This document shows positions 1 through 9,765 of a DNA stretch of 64,000 nt, piece after piece. The translations under genes and the position numbers were made by a program. The notes under the pieces are model-generated. The model was not told the origin of the DNA and made no database searches. It worked only from the letters and a program-made list of their open reading frames with translations. Origin of the DNA: Pseudooceanicola sp. (lineage in GTDB: Bacteria > Pseudomonadota > Alphaproteobacteria > Rhodobacterales > Rhodobacteraceae); contig PAPR01000037.1 of NCBI GenBank assembly GCA_002709085.1, positions 62,001-126,000 of the forward strand, in the 5' to 3' direction. Position 1 is the stretch's first letter, and every line of letters starts with the position of its first letter.

Positions 1-2
1 TT

Positions 3-74
3 ATGAGAGAAATGTCCGAGGAAATTACTAACGCGGAGCCGGAAAACGCAGAACCTAATCCCAGTTTATTTTAA
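3..74 (+). CDS. possible 3' end of a CDS entering from the left edge
   Basis: The frame beginning at base 3 is open to a TAA at 72-74 and encodes an acidic tail ending in NPSLF. The other two plus-strand frames stop early. It would converge on the large gene ending at 137, leaving about 60 bases between. There are two internal ATGs, but I see no convincing ribosome binding site because the upstream sequence is missing. It may be the C-terminus of a gene lying outside the window, or chance. The product cannot be named. Confidence 0.3.
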   Translation: MREMSEEITNAEPENAEPNPSLF

Positions 75-136
75 ATTTCGGGCAGGTTGGTCTTCACCCT
101 TAACACACCGATAATACAGTCCATAATCCACGACAT

Positions 137-3100
137 TCAATTCGTGAAAACACCATCAAGCTGGCTCAAGAGCGAATTATCGAGAAGTAGGCTGAACCGC
201 AGATAAAAGCCGGACTGATAGAGGCTGGATTGCCCCGACACCTCGCCTTTCGTCGCATTATAGCCGGCGGCCATCAGAACACCTTCGGTCGCCACCACAC
301 CAAGTTCCAGCCCAAGCCCGGTCGAGCGGCCCCCGCGATTATCCCAGAGGTGGGCCGCATTCAGGCCAAGCCGATACCGATCATCGCCAAACTCCAAATC
401 CAGACCACCCTGCACCAGTTGCGTCATGGCGCTGGCGCTGACAGCGCCGGGAATGGAGATGCTTTGATATTGACCTGCATACTTGCCGTTCACCCTGAAA
501 TTCTCGTCGGCCTCATAACTTGTATCAACCGACCACAGGTGTTTCTGCACTTTCTGCCCTTTACGCTCCAGTTGATGCTCGTACCAGGCCAACATCTCGA
601 TCCTGGGATCTTCCACAGGACGATAGGCGGCGCCTATGCGGGTTCGGCTGCGCAGGGTATTCTGGCCGCTCCGGTCATCGCGCGCGACGCGGCTCCGCCC
701 CAGAAGGCTGAGATCGGGGGTGATTTGTCCCGCCAACCCCAGGCTGGCGTAGTAAGTATCTCCCGAGGGTTCCATCGTGGTTTCCAGGTCGGCATCCCCC
801 ACAATCCGCGCGTCCGAGGATTGCCATTTGGTACCTACCGCGATGCTGGTCAGCGCGTCCCGACCGGTATCCGCCTTGCGCGAATGTTCAAGGTTCAGAC
901 GCAGATTGGTCAGCGCGTTCAGATCCCAGGCGGCTGTCACACCTTGGGTAAAGGTCGCTTCGCTCTCTCCGGGGGCCTGCGTGAATTCCAGTGTGCCAGT
1001 CAACCAATCCGCCATCTTATGATCGAAACCGCGCCGGGCTCGGCTCAGGGCAAAGCCGTCCTGCAACTTGAATTCCGCCTCGGTATAGGCGGTCCAGCCC
1101 GGTTTGGGACTGCTGTAGGCTCCGATAACAAGGTTGGCCGGATCGCCCCCCTCGCCGTGCAACGGAAAGCGAAGTTGCCCCGTTATCTTGTTGTTCGGCC
1201 GGGTCTTGGGGACCCAATGCGCCCCGAGGATCGCAGCGCTATGGGACAGGGCCGCCCCCGCAACACGGCCCCGCTTGTATTCGACGCCGACCTCACCGCG
1301 CAGCTGGTCGGAAAATTGTCGGGCATATAGCGCGTCCAACGTCAGAATCCGACTGTCGGCTTTGCGGTCGCGCACATATTCCGCGGCGACCGACACCGCA
1401 TCCTTACGCGAAACCTCCACCCCGTAGCGCAAACGAAGCTGAGTTGTACCGGCCCGCGCCAGACCTCCCCCGACAACAAAGTTCTGCCCGGTATGGATCG
1501 CCTCGAAACTGATGGACTCGCCCTCGTGGCGGACATCATAGGACAAGCGACCTGTCAGATCGGACGTGCCGTTTTCATCGACGGACCGGGCCGCTTCGGC
1601 CTCCCAAACGCCGCCGGTGCCGGTGTCGTGTCGAACATATCCCGACTGCACCCCATACCGCGCCGCATTGCCCAATGGGGCGTCGGCCTGAACGACCCTG
1701 GCTCCGATCGTCGTGCGGTCAGTCAAGGCATAGCGCGCCTCACCGCCGTAGAGCCAATAGCGATCCGCATTCGCCCCCGTCACCTCATATGTAACCCGGA
1801 CAGAGACGGGATTGCCGGATCCGTCGAACTGGTTCACCGGGCTGCTAAAGGTGATCGTGTTGCGGAAGTAATCCAGCAGGTAATCCGTGCCGCGCCGCAT
1901 CGGCGTGCTTGTCAAGACATCGCCCCCATCCCGGTCGCGAACCAGGACTTCCACCCGCTCCGACCGGTCGACATAGCCGCCCAACGTCATATCGTAGGGA
2001 CCCGAAACGCCGCGTCCGGGAAACTCGATGACCTCCTGAGTTTGCGCGGTATGGGCCGCAAAAACAGTGATCGCGGCGCGGTCGTTTTCCCAATGAGCCT
2101 TCGCACCGGTTGTGACACGGTTCTGTCCGCCAAGCTTCAGGGTGCTCGCTTCAGGCTCAATCGCGATGTCGCCGTATAGGACATAGGACCGTCCCTTTTC
2201 GACTTTCACGAACAGGTTGGTCGAGGATTGCGCATCATGCCCACGCTCAGAGCTGTCGCCGTAGACGGGATAATATTCTTCACCGTTAATGTCGCGAAAC
2301 AGCCGATCCTCGGTATCGCGGTCAGAACTGTATCGCAGGGTCAACAGGGCGTCACCCCGGATGGCGCCCTTCAGATATAGCTCTCCCCGCAGGCCCGTGA
2401 TCGTCTCCTCGAAATGGCTGAACTCCTTGGCCCCGAGAAGCGGACCCCCTGCCCCACCCTTCAGCGCGACCGCGCCTTCGATCACACCGATCATGATGCG
2501 CTCGTCCAGATCGGGGGTAAAGGTCACGCGGACTTCGCTCTTGGCAAAACCGGCCTCGACGCGCAGCGTGACTGGTCCCGAAACCTGCGGCGGACTCAGA
2601 CCAAAGGTGGCTTCGCCATTGTCGATGTAGGCCTGGACCCCGGGCGTGCCGGGCCGAATATCACTGACATCCCAAAGCGCGCGCCCTCCGCGCAGCGTCA
2701 CGATAGCCGACGCCGGGACCGGCAGACCACCTGCGTCCAATATGCGCACCACGACGGGCAACACGGAAACCGGGTTGGCGGTTGCGGTTTGCGGCGCGAT
2801 GATCTCGATCCGTGCGGGATCGCCCGGCGCCGTGACCGAAATGCTCTGGCGCACGCGCTCGATGCCAAATCCATCCGCTCCGATGAGCGTGAGGGTGTTC
2901 GCGCCCGGTCGCAGCTTGACCGCCACGAACTCCAGCGCCTGAACATTGCGCTTGGCCCATGTGGACCGCTCCCCCACTCGACCGACATCCAATGCGCGGT
3001 TGTTCACGCGCAGCGTGAAAGTCAGATCGCCCTTGCCCTTCACCCGAATATTTTGCGTCCGGCTGGCCAAGGTGTCACCGTCGAGCAGATCAAGAAACGC

Positions 3101-5905
3101 GGCCTCCGAATCAACCGATTTCACAAGGCTCGCCAAAGGACGGCGCCGCGATTTCGCCGCCGATTTCTGCGTGAGCGGGGCACGACGCGCAGCGGGATCA
3201 TCCGGGGTCTGCGCCACCATGGCCGTGGTCAATTGGGTGGTGGTCGCAATGCCCGCAGCAGAACGCACCGAGCCGACAGTCCCGCCTACCTGCCCCGAGG
3301 CGCCATCGCCCGAGACAACAGGATTTCGGCCCGCCGTCTCAACCTCGAATTTCTCCTGCCGTGCTGTCACTTCGGCCAGCGCTGCTGGTGAACAGGACGA
3401 GACCGCGAAATGTTCTGCCCGTAGCTCACCACGTTTCAACGGCACGATCCGCGATCCACCCCGCCCAAGGTCGTTGGTCCGTGTGACAGAGACTGTCGTT
3501 CCGACGGGCAGCGTTTCTTTCTGGACCTGAAAGGCATGCGTCACGGGCCGCATTCCGGGCAACGAATACCGACCGTGCAGATCCGTGACGACGAACAGGC
3601 CTTCCTGCGTCACGATCCGAACGCCCGGAATCCCCGGCTCCCCCCAGCCGTCGCGTATCCCGTTACCGTTGCAATCCATAAAGACCGACCCGATGATCGT
3701 GCCCTGCCGGGAAAAAACGCCGCCAGCATTATCCAGACGCACCACGGCACGCGCCAGAGGCGATTGACGATAGGTACCGGTCCCGGCCTGGCGACCGTGC
3801 AAAAGCGCGGTGTTCTCGTTCCGCCCTTCTCGCGCCCCGGCAGAGAAGTGTACGAGGTATGTCATTTCAACCGAACCGAGCGGCGCCAGATCCCCGAGAT
3901 CAAAGATCAGATCGCCGTCGCTGTCCTTCACCGGATCAGACAGCGTCATTCCATCCAGGGACGCGGAGCCGGCGACAAACTCAGCGCCATAAGAGGGCCT
4001 GTCGACAAGTTCCGCCTGTGTCAGGGATTGGTACATGCTATTGGTGAGGGTGAGCCTGTAGCTGAGAAAACCTCCCTGCGCCACGACATCCCGCTCCGCG
4101 ACCTTGCTCAGGGAAATCGCCACCGGATAGGCGGGATCGACCGGAATATCCGACCCGGCCATCCTCCCGCCCCCGTGCTGAAACGAGGCGCCGAACGCTG
4201 CCGAGGACAGGGTCCTGCCATACCCCGAAAAATCGCTTCGGGCCGTGGGATAGGACCAGGCGCCACTTTGTTGCACACCGTATTGGTAGGTCCCCGCCGG
4301 CATGCTGGCAAAGCTGAAATAGCCACGCGCATCACTGGTGGCCTGGGCCACCTCCCGTCCGGTCGCGATCTCCGTCAGGGTGATCTCGACCCCCTCGACA
4401 GGGTCATTCGAGATGGCATTAAAGATGAAATTTCCCGGCTCTATATATAGCGAATTCTCGACGCTCCGGTTGTCGCACCTGGCAAAGGCATAGACCTGAT
4501 CGCCCTGATCACTCGCAAGGACGCCGTCATTCGCAGCAACGACAGCCATGCGGGTCACCGGCATTGGCGCAATTTCAAAGACACCTGTGTTGGCGCCGGT
4601 TTCGCGGGCCGTGACGACTTCCTTGTCGCCGGTCACGGAACTCCGCAAGGTGACGTCGATCACGTCAATCGCGCTCGTCGCATTGCAGGCGCCAAGGGCG
4701 ACGCGAACCTGAAGGTCACTGTCCAACTGGCCATGGCGCACGACGCCCCGGCTGACCGGATCAAAGAAATCGAGCGTACCTGCGGCGGCTTGCATCGTCC
4801 TGTGTTTGACCACGTTTGACGGCAATCTCATATAGCCTGTGCCCGTGCCAATATGGGTTGCCGCACGGTTGGTGATTTCGGCCTCACCCAGGCCGTGGTC
4901 GATCTGCACGACAAAACCCGTGTCGCTCGATCGGCCCACGACGTAATCCCCCTCATGAAAGAAGGCGATGGCGTCGATCTCGGACAAGGCTGGCGGGTTC
5001 GTGACATAGCTTTGCGCCCCGTCCCCCCGACGATGATAAAGCGCCAACAAACCGCCGGAGTTTTCAAACCGAACAAAGCGCGTGTTCAAAGGGACTTCGT
5101 CCGACATCAACACACCCGTAGCGGGGCTGCCGTCGATACGCAGGGCATTGCCGTCGATTTCGGAATATCCGGCGATTGCCTGTTCGGAATTGTTCCGCAG
5201 GGTCAACTCGTAGGTCAGGAACGTCGCATTTTCGCCCGGCTGTACGGATTGGCGTTTCTGTATCTCCAACCCGCCGGCGACGATCATAGTCTTGCCGATG
5301 GCCTCGTCGGTCGCAACAGCGGTGATGGTTTGAATGCTCGGGCGATTGACCACCTTGGCCTCAGCGACGAGCGAGGCCGAGAAGGATTCGCCCACCGCGG
5401 CCATCTCGGACACCCGGAACGCATAGATCAGATCCAGCTCCTCATCCGGGGCGAGCGTGAAGACATCGCTCGCGGTGATCACCGGCTCATAGGCGTCCGG
5501 GTTCCCGTTTCCGTTGATGTCATGAATCAGCCGTGCATCCTGCATCAGGTGCATGTCGCCAGCGCCGCGCATGGACCAGCTCACCTCCAGCGGGACGTTA
5601 CCCGTATTGTTGACGGCATAATGGTAAAGGTCGAGGGCGCCACGGGTCAGGACCAGGTCGGTGTAGCCCTCGACGTCGATTTCAGGAAAGGGCCTGACAA
5701 CCGCTTCGGGAAGGTTCGAAACCAGGCTTTCCCGCATCCCCAGCCCGACGTTAAAGTAGGTCGTCCGCGCGTCGTTGCGGAGCAACTCGTCAACCGGCGC
5801 AGGACGGGTCAGGCCCGCGGCAGGCATAAATAGAACAATGGCAAGGATCGCAGCCTGAAGGCAAAGAGGGCCAACCGCGCGAAGCGATCTGAATAAACTG
5901 CGCAT
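137..5905 (-). CDS. large exported protein with DUF11/SdrB-like modules and probable outer-membrane beta-barrel
   Basis: 1922 aa. A signal peptide is visible at about residues 1-33 (basic start, long hydrophobic core, then AAG). A carboxypeptidase-regulatory-like beta-sandwich lies near 505-545, a DUF11-like repeat near 595-700, and an SdrD B-like segment with the Ca-binding style DCNGNGIRDGWGEPG near 735-790. From about residue 1135 to the end there are long runs of alternating polar/hydrophobic strands with aromatic residues, as expected of an outer-membrane barrel, although the last residue is Asn rather than Phe. ATG start with an AAGGA-type site about 9 bases upstream. It is the last gene of a three-gene surface locus. 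I infer a surface-exposed or secretion-related outer-membrane protein; no enzymatic motif is seen and the function is unknown. Confidence 0.75.
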   Translation of the reverse strand: MRSLFRSLRAVGPLCLQAAILAIVLFMPAAGLTRPAPVDELLRNDARTTYFNVGLGMRESLVSNLPEAVVRPFPEIDVEGYTDLVLTRGALDLYHYAVNNTGNVPLEVSWSMRGAGDMHLMQDARLIHDINGNGNPDAYEPVITASDVFTLAPDEELDLIYAFRVSEMAAVGESFSASLVAEAKVVNRPSIQTITAVATDEAIGKTMIVAGGLEIQKRQSVQPGENATFLTYELTLRNNSEQAIAGYSEIDGNALRIDGSPATGVLMSDEVPLNTRFVRFENSGGLLALYHRRGDGAQSYVTNPPALSEIDAIAFFHEGDYVVGRSSDTGFVVQIDHGLGEAEITNRAATHIGTGTGYMRLPSNVVKHRTMQAAAGTLDFFDPVSRGVVRHGQLDSDLQVRVALGACNATSAIDVIDVTLRSSVTGDKEVVTARETGANTGVFEIAPMPVTRMAVVAANDGVLASDQGDQVYAFARCDNRSVENSLYIEPGNFIFNAISNDPVEGVEITLTEIATGREVAQATSDARGYFSFASMPAGTYQYGVQQSGAWSYPTARSDFSGYGRTLSSAAFGASFQHGGGRMAGSDIPVDPAYPVAISLSKVAERDVVAQGGFLSYRLTLTNSMYQSLTQAELVDRPSYGAEFVAGSASLDGMTLSDPVKDSDGDLIFDLGDLAPLGSVEMTYLVHFSAGAREGRNENTALLHGRQAGTGTYRQSPLARAVVRLDNAGGVFSRQGTIIGSVFMDCNGNGIRDGWGEPGIPGVRIVTQEGLFVVTDLHGRYSLPGMRPVTHAFQVQKETLPVGTTVSVTRTNDLGRGGSRIVPLKRGELRAEHFAVSSCSPAALAEVTARQEKFEVETAGRNPVVSGDGASGQVGGTVGSVRSAAGIATTTQLTTAMVAQTPDDPAARRAPLTQKSAAKSRRRPLASLVKSVDSEAAFLDLLDGDTLASRTQNIRVKGKGDLTFTLRVNNRALDVGRVGERSTWAKRNVQALEFVAVKLRPGANTLTLIGADGFGIERVRQSISVTAPGDPARIEIIAPQTATANPVSVLPVVVRILDAGGLPVPASAIVTLRGGRALWDVSDIRPGTPGVQAYIDNGEATFGLSPPQVSGPVTLRVEAGFAKSEVRVTFTPDLDERIMIGVIEGAVALKGGAGGPLLGAKEFSHFEETITGLRGELYLKGAIRGDALLTLRYSSDRDTEDRLFRDINGEEYYPVYGDSSERGHDAQSSTNLFVKVEKGRSYVLYGDIAIEPEASTLKLGGQNRVTTGAKAHWENDRAAITVFAAHTAQTQEVIEFPGRGVSGPYDMTLGGYVDRSERVEVLVRDRDGGDVLTSTPMRRGTDYLLDYFRNTITFSSPVNQFDGSGNPVSVRVTYEVTGANADRYWLYGGEARYALTDRTTIGARVVQADAPLGNAARYGVQSGYVRHDTGTGGVWEAEAARSVDENGTSDLTGRLSYDVRHEGESISFEAIHTGQNFVVGGGLARAGTTQLRLRYGVEVSRKDAVSVAAEYVRDRKADSRILTLDALYARQFSDQLRGEVGVEYKRGRVAGAALSHSAAILGAHWVPKTRPNNKITGQLRFPLHGEGGDPANLVIGAYSSPKPGWTAYTEAEFKLQDGFALSRARRGFDHKMADWLTGTLEFTQAPGESEATFTQGVTAAWDLNALTNLRLNLEHSRKADTGRDALTSIAVGTKWQSSDARIVGDADLETTMEPSGDTYYASLGLAGQITPDLSLLGRSRVARDDRSGQNTLRSRTRIGAAYRPVEDPRIEMLAWYEHQLERKGQKVQKHLWSVDTSYEADENFRVNGKYAGQYQSISIPGAVSASAMTQLVQGGLDLEFGDDRYRLGLNAAHLWDNRGGRSTGLGLELGVVATEGVLMAAGYNATKGEVSGQSSLYQSGFYLRFSLLLDNSLLSQLDGVFTN

Positions 5906-5944
5906 CCGAAATAATCCTTCAAGAAGGAGGGCGAAAGAGAGGTC

Positions 5945-5984
5945 GAAAAGAAGCCCCCACCCGTAAACCGGGCAGGGGCAGCTT
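5945..5984 (-). terminator. intrinsic terminator or attenuator between two surface genes
   Basis: Read on the minus strand, AAGC..GCCCC..CCCG and CGGG..GGGGC..CTT fold around a GTTTA loop and are followed by TTCTTTT. It lies just after the stop of the 879-aa gene and before the 1922-aa gene, so it would end transcription or reduce read-through into the larger gene. Confidence 0.6.
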
Positions 5985-5994
5985 GCCGGTTCAG

Positions 5995-8634
5995 TTACTG
6001 ATCGACTTGCACAGTGAACTCGAGGCGGGCAAAGCCGCCGGGCAGAACCGTGCCATGCGCGCTGGAGATCGCGCTGGTCGTGGCAGTTGCAGTCCCGGTT
6101 CCAGGGAACACCGTCTCATCGCAGCTTCCGCCGCAATCGGTGATCGAGGTATAGGCCGGCGCGGCGTCCGAGATGGTGACGGAGGTGGCATCAGCCGTTC
6201 CGGTGTTCTCGGCTTCGATCATGTAGCGGATGCATTGACCCGGATCGACATCCTGACGGTTCTTGGTAAAGGTCCCGACCGTCCCATCGCAATTCGCATC
6301 GACGTATTGATACTTGGTCAACGTCATGTCGCCCGAGATGATCACGATGCGATCTTCCACGTCGTTGTCGGCCGTCGTGGCATCGGTCCCGCCACTGGAA
6401 TTCAGTGACGACGCCAGCGTCAAGGTACTGGTTTCCGACACACCGACGGTCGAGGTTGAAGGTGTCTGCACCCGATAGATGACTGTGATCTGGTCGCCGA
6501 TGGCCAAACCGTTCACCCCTGCGGAAATACCGTCGGTGAGGTCATCAAAGTTGTCGATGACCGGTTCGCCAGCGTCGATCACGCCGTTGCCGTTCTGGTC
6601 CCAGAACAAGGCACCGGAAAAGTTGGTCAGCCCCGTGTCGGTGATGGCCCCTTCGGTGATCGCCACGTTCCCGTTGTTCGAGATCGTGTGCAGCAGATCG
6701 ACGATCCCGCCGGGCGCGGCCTGAACGGTTTGATCCTCGATGATGCCGACGTCATAGACCTCGCTCACGGTGACCTGGTTGACGATCCGGTCGGATTGAC
6801 CCGAAACCGCGCTTTCGACCTTGATGTCGATCAGCGTATCACCCGGCAAGGCAGTCTCGGCGGGCAGAATTGTCACCGTGATGGGGACCGAGGATCCAGC
6901 AGGAATCGTGCCGGTGTTGCTGATCAACGTGCCAGCGGCATCGCGATATTCGACTGTCCAGCCCGGCGGCAGGGCAGCATCCAGAGACAGGTTGTAGCTG
7001 TCGGAAACTGGCCCGTTGTTCTCTACGATCATGTCGTAGGTAACAGGCACGCCGGGGTCCGTCGTGCTGGTGATCCAGGGGGCGCCGCCATTGGTCGGCG
7101 CAGCATCCGAACCTTCGAGGCCGAGCTCGTCATTCTCAAGATCGACGCTGGAAGCCAGCACCTCACCGGTGAACTCCGCGGTTGCGACGTCCGAGACGCC
7201 CGAGGCGTCCGAGGTCGTCGTCAAGGTCGCTGTGTAATTGGTCGTCGCGGTCGGTACGAGATCCGTGGGCAAGGTCGCGAGCAAGGTTACCTTTGTGCTC
7301 GCCCCGATCGCCAGGGGGCCGACCGACCCGATCACCGGGGTGACACCATCCGCGCCGACGATCCGGAACGTCGTGCCGGATGGATAGTCATCGTTACTCA
7401 CCGCCACGGTCAGACTGTCGGCCCTGTTCGAATTGTTGGTCAGCACGAATTCCTGCCGGATTGTCGCGCCTTGATAGACGTCTCCGGTTTCTGTCACGAC
7501 ATCGTTCTGCGCCGCATCGTCATCGGTGGCCGAGGTGATGGCCCCATTAGCGCTGCCGTCCGCATTGATCGCCGTATCCGCGATCGCGACCGAGAACTGG
7601 TTGTCGACCACGATCGAAGCGGTATTCGAGGGGGGGAACGCTGTCCCGTCGACATCCTGCGTCGCGACGTTGGTGATCTTGCCTGCGTTCGCTGCGCTGT
7701 CCACGCGGGCCTGGAATGTCACGCTTCCCGACCGGCCGGAACCGACGGAGGAGATGGTGAAATTCACGGTCTGCGTGTCGTCAAAGTCCCAGGTGATCGT
7801 CTCGCTGGAGCCGTTGGTCGCATCGGTCACCGTCGAACCGTTGTCATCATCTAGCGGAACGGCAGAGTCCGACCATCGTGCGGAGCCCTGAACATAGTTC
7901 AGCCCGGCGTCGAGGATATCCTGAACCGCGTAGTTGTTCGCAGCCGCCAGACCGGTGCTGGAATAGGTCAGAGTGATCGTCACCGTATCACCCGCATCGA
8001 TCACATTCGGATCCCCGGCAGATGAGGCATCCGCGACCATCGACTTCACCAATTCCATGATCGCATCGGTGGAAATCGTCAGCGTATCGGTGTTGGTCGA
8101 CTGGATGGTGCCGTCCAATTGCGACACGGACAGGACCGTGATCGTATCAGACCCGGTCGCGGTGGATGGAACTGTCGCTTCGATCACGACGCCGAATTGC
8201 TCACCGGGGGCGAGGGTCGGCGTTTCTGTCAGCACGGTCGCACTATCGGCGACGCCGTCCATATCGGCATCGGGGTAGAACACCAGCTGCGACGTGTTGA
8301 GCGTCCCGCTGTCGTCTTCGGTCGCCGACAGGTTAAAGGCGTCCGGCCCGTTCCCTTCGTTGGTGATGATGTGAGGCAGGAAGGCCTTGCCGCCCGCCGC
8401 AATGGATTCGGTATTGTCGGACGTCAGGGTGACACCGGCGACCTGCTGCACCACGGTTTCGACCGTGTTCGAGGTCACCGTGACAGTGTCACCGGCGGAA
8501 TTTGTATAGGTGGCAACCGCTTGGTTACCGATGACCGACCCGGCTTCGGGCGCGGCGGCATAGGCGGCCGCGCCGAGCACGGAACAGACCGCTATCGCGC
8601 TCGTCGAGCGGCGGAAGGACGACGGAAGTTTCAC
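5995..8634 (-). CDS. exported DUF11-repeat protein
   Basis: 879 aa with a signal peptide at about residues 1-28 ending AYAAA. The rest is a chain of immunoglobulin-like DUF11 repeats rich in Thr, Asp, Val and Gly, with recurring GDTVTVT, NNG and Asp-rich linkers (DADMDGVADS, DQNGNGVIDAGEP) that may bind calcium. Cysteines are confined to the last 80 residues (YVDANCDG, DCGGSCDE). The start is GTG at 8634 with AAGGA about 9 bases upstream. It sits 48 bases after the 215-aa gene and before the 1922-aa gene. DUF11 proteins are typically cell-surface structural or adhesive proteins. Role here is inferred only from architecture. Confidence 0.75.
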   Translation of the reverse strand: MKLPSSFRRSTSAIAVCSVLGAAAYAAAPEAGSVIGNQAVATYTNSAGDTVTVTSNTVETVVQQVAGVTLTSDNTESIAAGGKAFLPHIITNEGNGPDAFNLSATEDDSGTLNTSQLVFYPDADMDGVADSATVLTETPTLAPGEQFGVVIEATVPSTATGSDTITVLSVSQLDGTIQSTNTDTLTISTDAIMELVKSMVADASSAGDPNVIDAGDTVTITLTYSSTGLAAANNYAVQDILDAGLNYVQGSARWSDSAVPLDDDNGSTVTDATNGSSETITWDFDDTQTVNFTISSVGSGRSGSVTFQARVDSAANAGKITNVATQDVDGTAFPPSNTASIVVDNQFSVAIADTAINADGSANGAITSATDDDAAQNDVVTETGDVYQGATIRQEFVLTNNSNRADSLTVAVSNDDYPSGTTFRIVGADGVTPVIGSVGPLAIGASTKVTLLATLPTDLVPTATTNYTATLTTTSDASGVSDVATAEFTGEVLASSVDLENDELGLEGSDAAPTNGGAPWITSTTDPGVPVTYDMIVENNGPVSDSYNLSLDAALPPGWTVEYRDAAGTLISNTGTIPAGSSVPITVTILPAETALPGDTLIDIKVESAVSGQSDRIVNQVTVSEVYDVGIIEDQTVQAAPGGIVDLLHTISNNGNVAITEGAITDTGLTNFSGALFWDQNGNGVIDAGEPVIDNFDDLTDGISAGVNGLAIGDQITVIYRVQTPSTSTVGVSETSTLTLASSLNSSGGTDATTADNDVEDRIVIISGDMTLTKYQYVDANCDGTVGTFTKNRQDVDPGQCIRYMIEAENTGTADATSVTISDAAPAYTSITDCGGSCDETVFPGTGTATATTSAISSAHGTVLPGGFARLEFTVQVDQ

Positions 8635-8682
8635 AAGTAGAATCCTTGTTCAGGGAAAATTGGGAAGGGATTGCGCGGCGGC

Positions 8683-9330
8683 TTAATTGACCTTGACGCG
8701 GTAGGTGTTCAGCGCGGATTCACCCGCGGCCAAGGGTTCCGAAAAGCTCCACCTGACGGCGGCGACTTCGGCTTCGGGCAGCGGTTCTTCAGCCAGCGTC
8801 CCGTCCGGTTGACGGACCTTTCGAACCGCGGGCAGTTGGGCCCATTCCAGGCCATCCAGCTCCGGGTCCATCTCTGCCTGAACCTCGAAGGTCGCCGGCA
8901 CGTTGCTGCTTTGGGTGCCGAAGGTGATCGTCACACCCGCCGGCACCGGCGCTGCGATGACGAGGCCCGACATCGCGTCCTCCGACTGGTTTTCGTGGCG
9001 GATTTCATAGTGGATCGTTTCACCGGGCTTGACCGATTTGCGCGCGACCAACTGCTCTTCGCCGTCGGGTTCAACCTCGACGATCTGGAAGGAAAACTGA
9101 CTGTCCAGAGAATTGGCAAGGGCCGGATTGGCGAGACACAGCAGCCCAAGCGCCGCAGCCGAGGCGCGCCATGCGGCAAGCGTCGGGCGTGAGCCGCCGC
9201 GCGACCTGACAAGATGTTTATCGACGCGGGCGGAGCGTCCTGTTGATCCGGTCGGACTGGAACACGACTGGCGTCCGGGCGCTGACAGGCAGACAGGATC
9301 GTCGGAGAGAGAGAAAATCGACATTGGCAT
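8683..9330 (-). CDS. small exported protein of the DUF11 surface locus
   Basis: 215 aa with an unusually long N-region before a signal-peptide-like core at about residues 52-73 (ending NPALANS). Two start codons lie close together (9330 and 9324). The mature part is beta-rich, contains a DUF11-like motif (PGETIHYEIRHENQSEDAMSGLVIAAPVPAGVTI), split here from its flanks, and ends in a predicted beta strand. It is the first gene of the three-gene locus, 48 bases ahead of the 879-aa gene. It probably accompanies the larger repeat proteins at the surface; no catalytic feature is seen. Confidence 0.65.
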   Translation of the reverse strand: MPMSIFSLSDDPVCLSAPGRQSCSSPTGSTGRSARVDKHLVRSRGGSRPTLAAWRASAAALGLLCLANPALANSLDSQFSFQIVEVEPDGEEQLVARKSVKPGETIHYEIRHENQSEDAMSGLVIAAPVPAGVTITFGTQSSNVPATFEVQAEMDPELDGLEWAQLPAVRKVRQPDGTLAEEPLPEAEVAAVRWSFSEPLAAGESALNTYRVKVN

Positions 9331-9382
9331 TGCTTTCCACGGTTATCAAAATGGTTGAGCGGTGCCGGTGGTATATGTTCAG

Positions 9383-9410
9383 GGTATAAGTCATTGATTA
9401 ACAGTATCAA
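9383..9410 (-). promoter_or_regulatory. candidate promoter of the surface locus
   Basis: On the minus strand TTGATA (9405-9410) and TATACC (9383-9388) are separated by 16 bases, about 50 bases before the first gene of the surface locus. The flanking DNA is AT-rich compared with its surroundings. Confidence 0.45.
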
Positions 9411-9672
9411 TTTTCATAATTAGAATGCGGTGTAATTCCCCTCGACGCCCTGGCCTGAGGAGGTGACATTCCCCGAAAATCCATGAAAATCCGGGGGCTG
9501 GACGATCTCCACCCCCCTGAAATTGATACAGAGACTTTTAATGATCGCGCCGAATTCGGGCCCTCGGACATGACCCTCCGGGCCTTTCATTAGGTTTTGG
9601 ACGAAAAGCGAAGGCGCGCTAACTCTACTCCAGTCAGCCAAAACGGATCGATCAACGGGCCGCCATGGGCCT

Positions 9673-9743
9673 AATTGACCGCGCGTCAGTTCTTTGAAAC
9701 GCGCCAATCGACTCTTGACTCTGAATCGACCGCGCGACTGACT
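9673..9743. repeat. 13-base direct repeat upstream of coxS
   Basis: AATTGACCGCGCG at 9673-9685 recurs as AATCGACCGCGCG at 9724-9736, 51 bases apart (about five helical turns), each followed by a GTCAGT/ACTGACT element. Position directly ahead of coxS suggests paired activator sites; this is inference. Confidence 0.4.
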
Positions 9744-9765
9744 ATCGGAGGATAGGGAGGATGAA

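Larger units (their letters stand above)
9331..9765. other. divergent intergenic region between surface locus and coxS
   Basis: 435 bases with no supported gene. It holds the minus-strand promoter candidate near 9383-9410. Two copies of AATYGACCGCGCG lie close to coxS, at 9673-9685 and 9724-9736. A strong ribosome binding site (GGGAGG, 9755-9760) serves coxS. I could not place a convincing coxS promoter. Confidence 0.5.
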
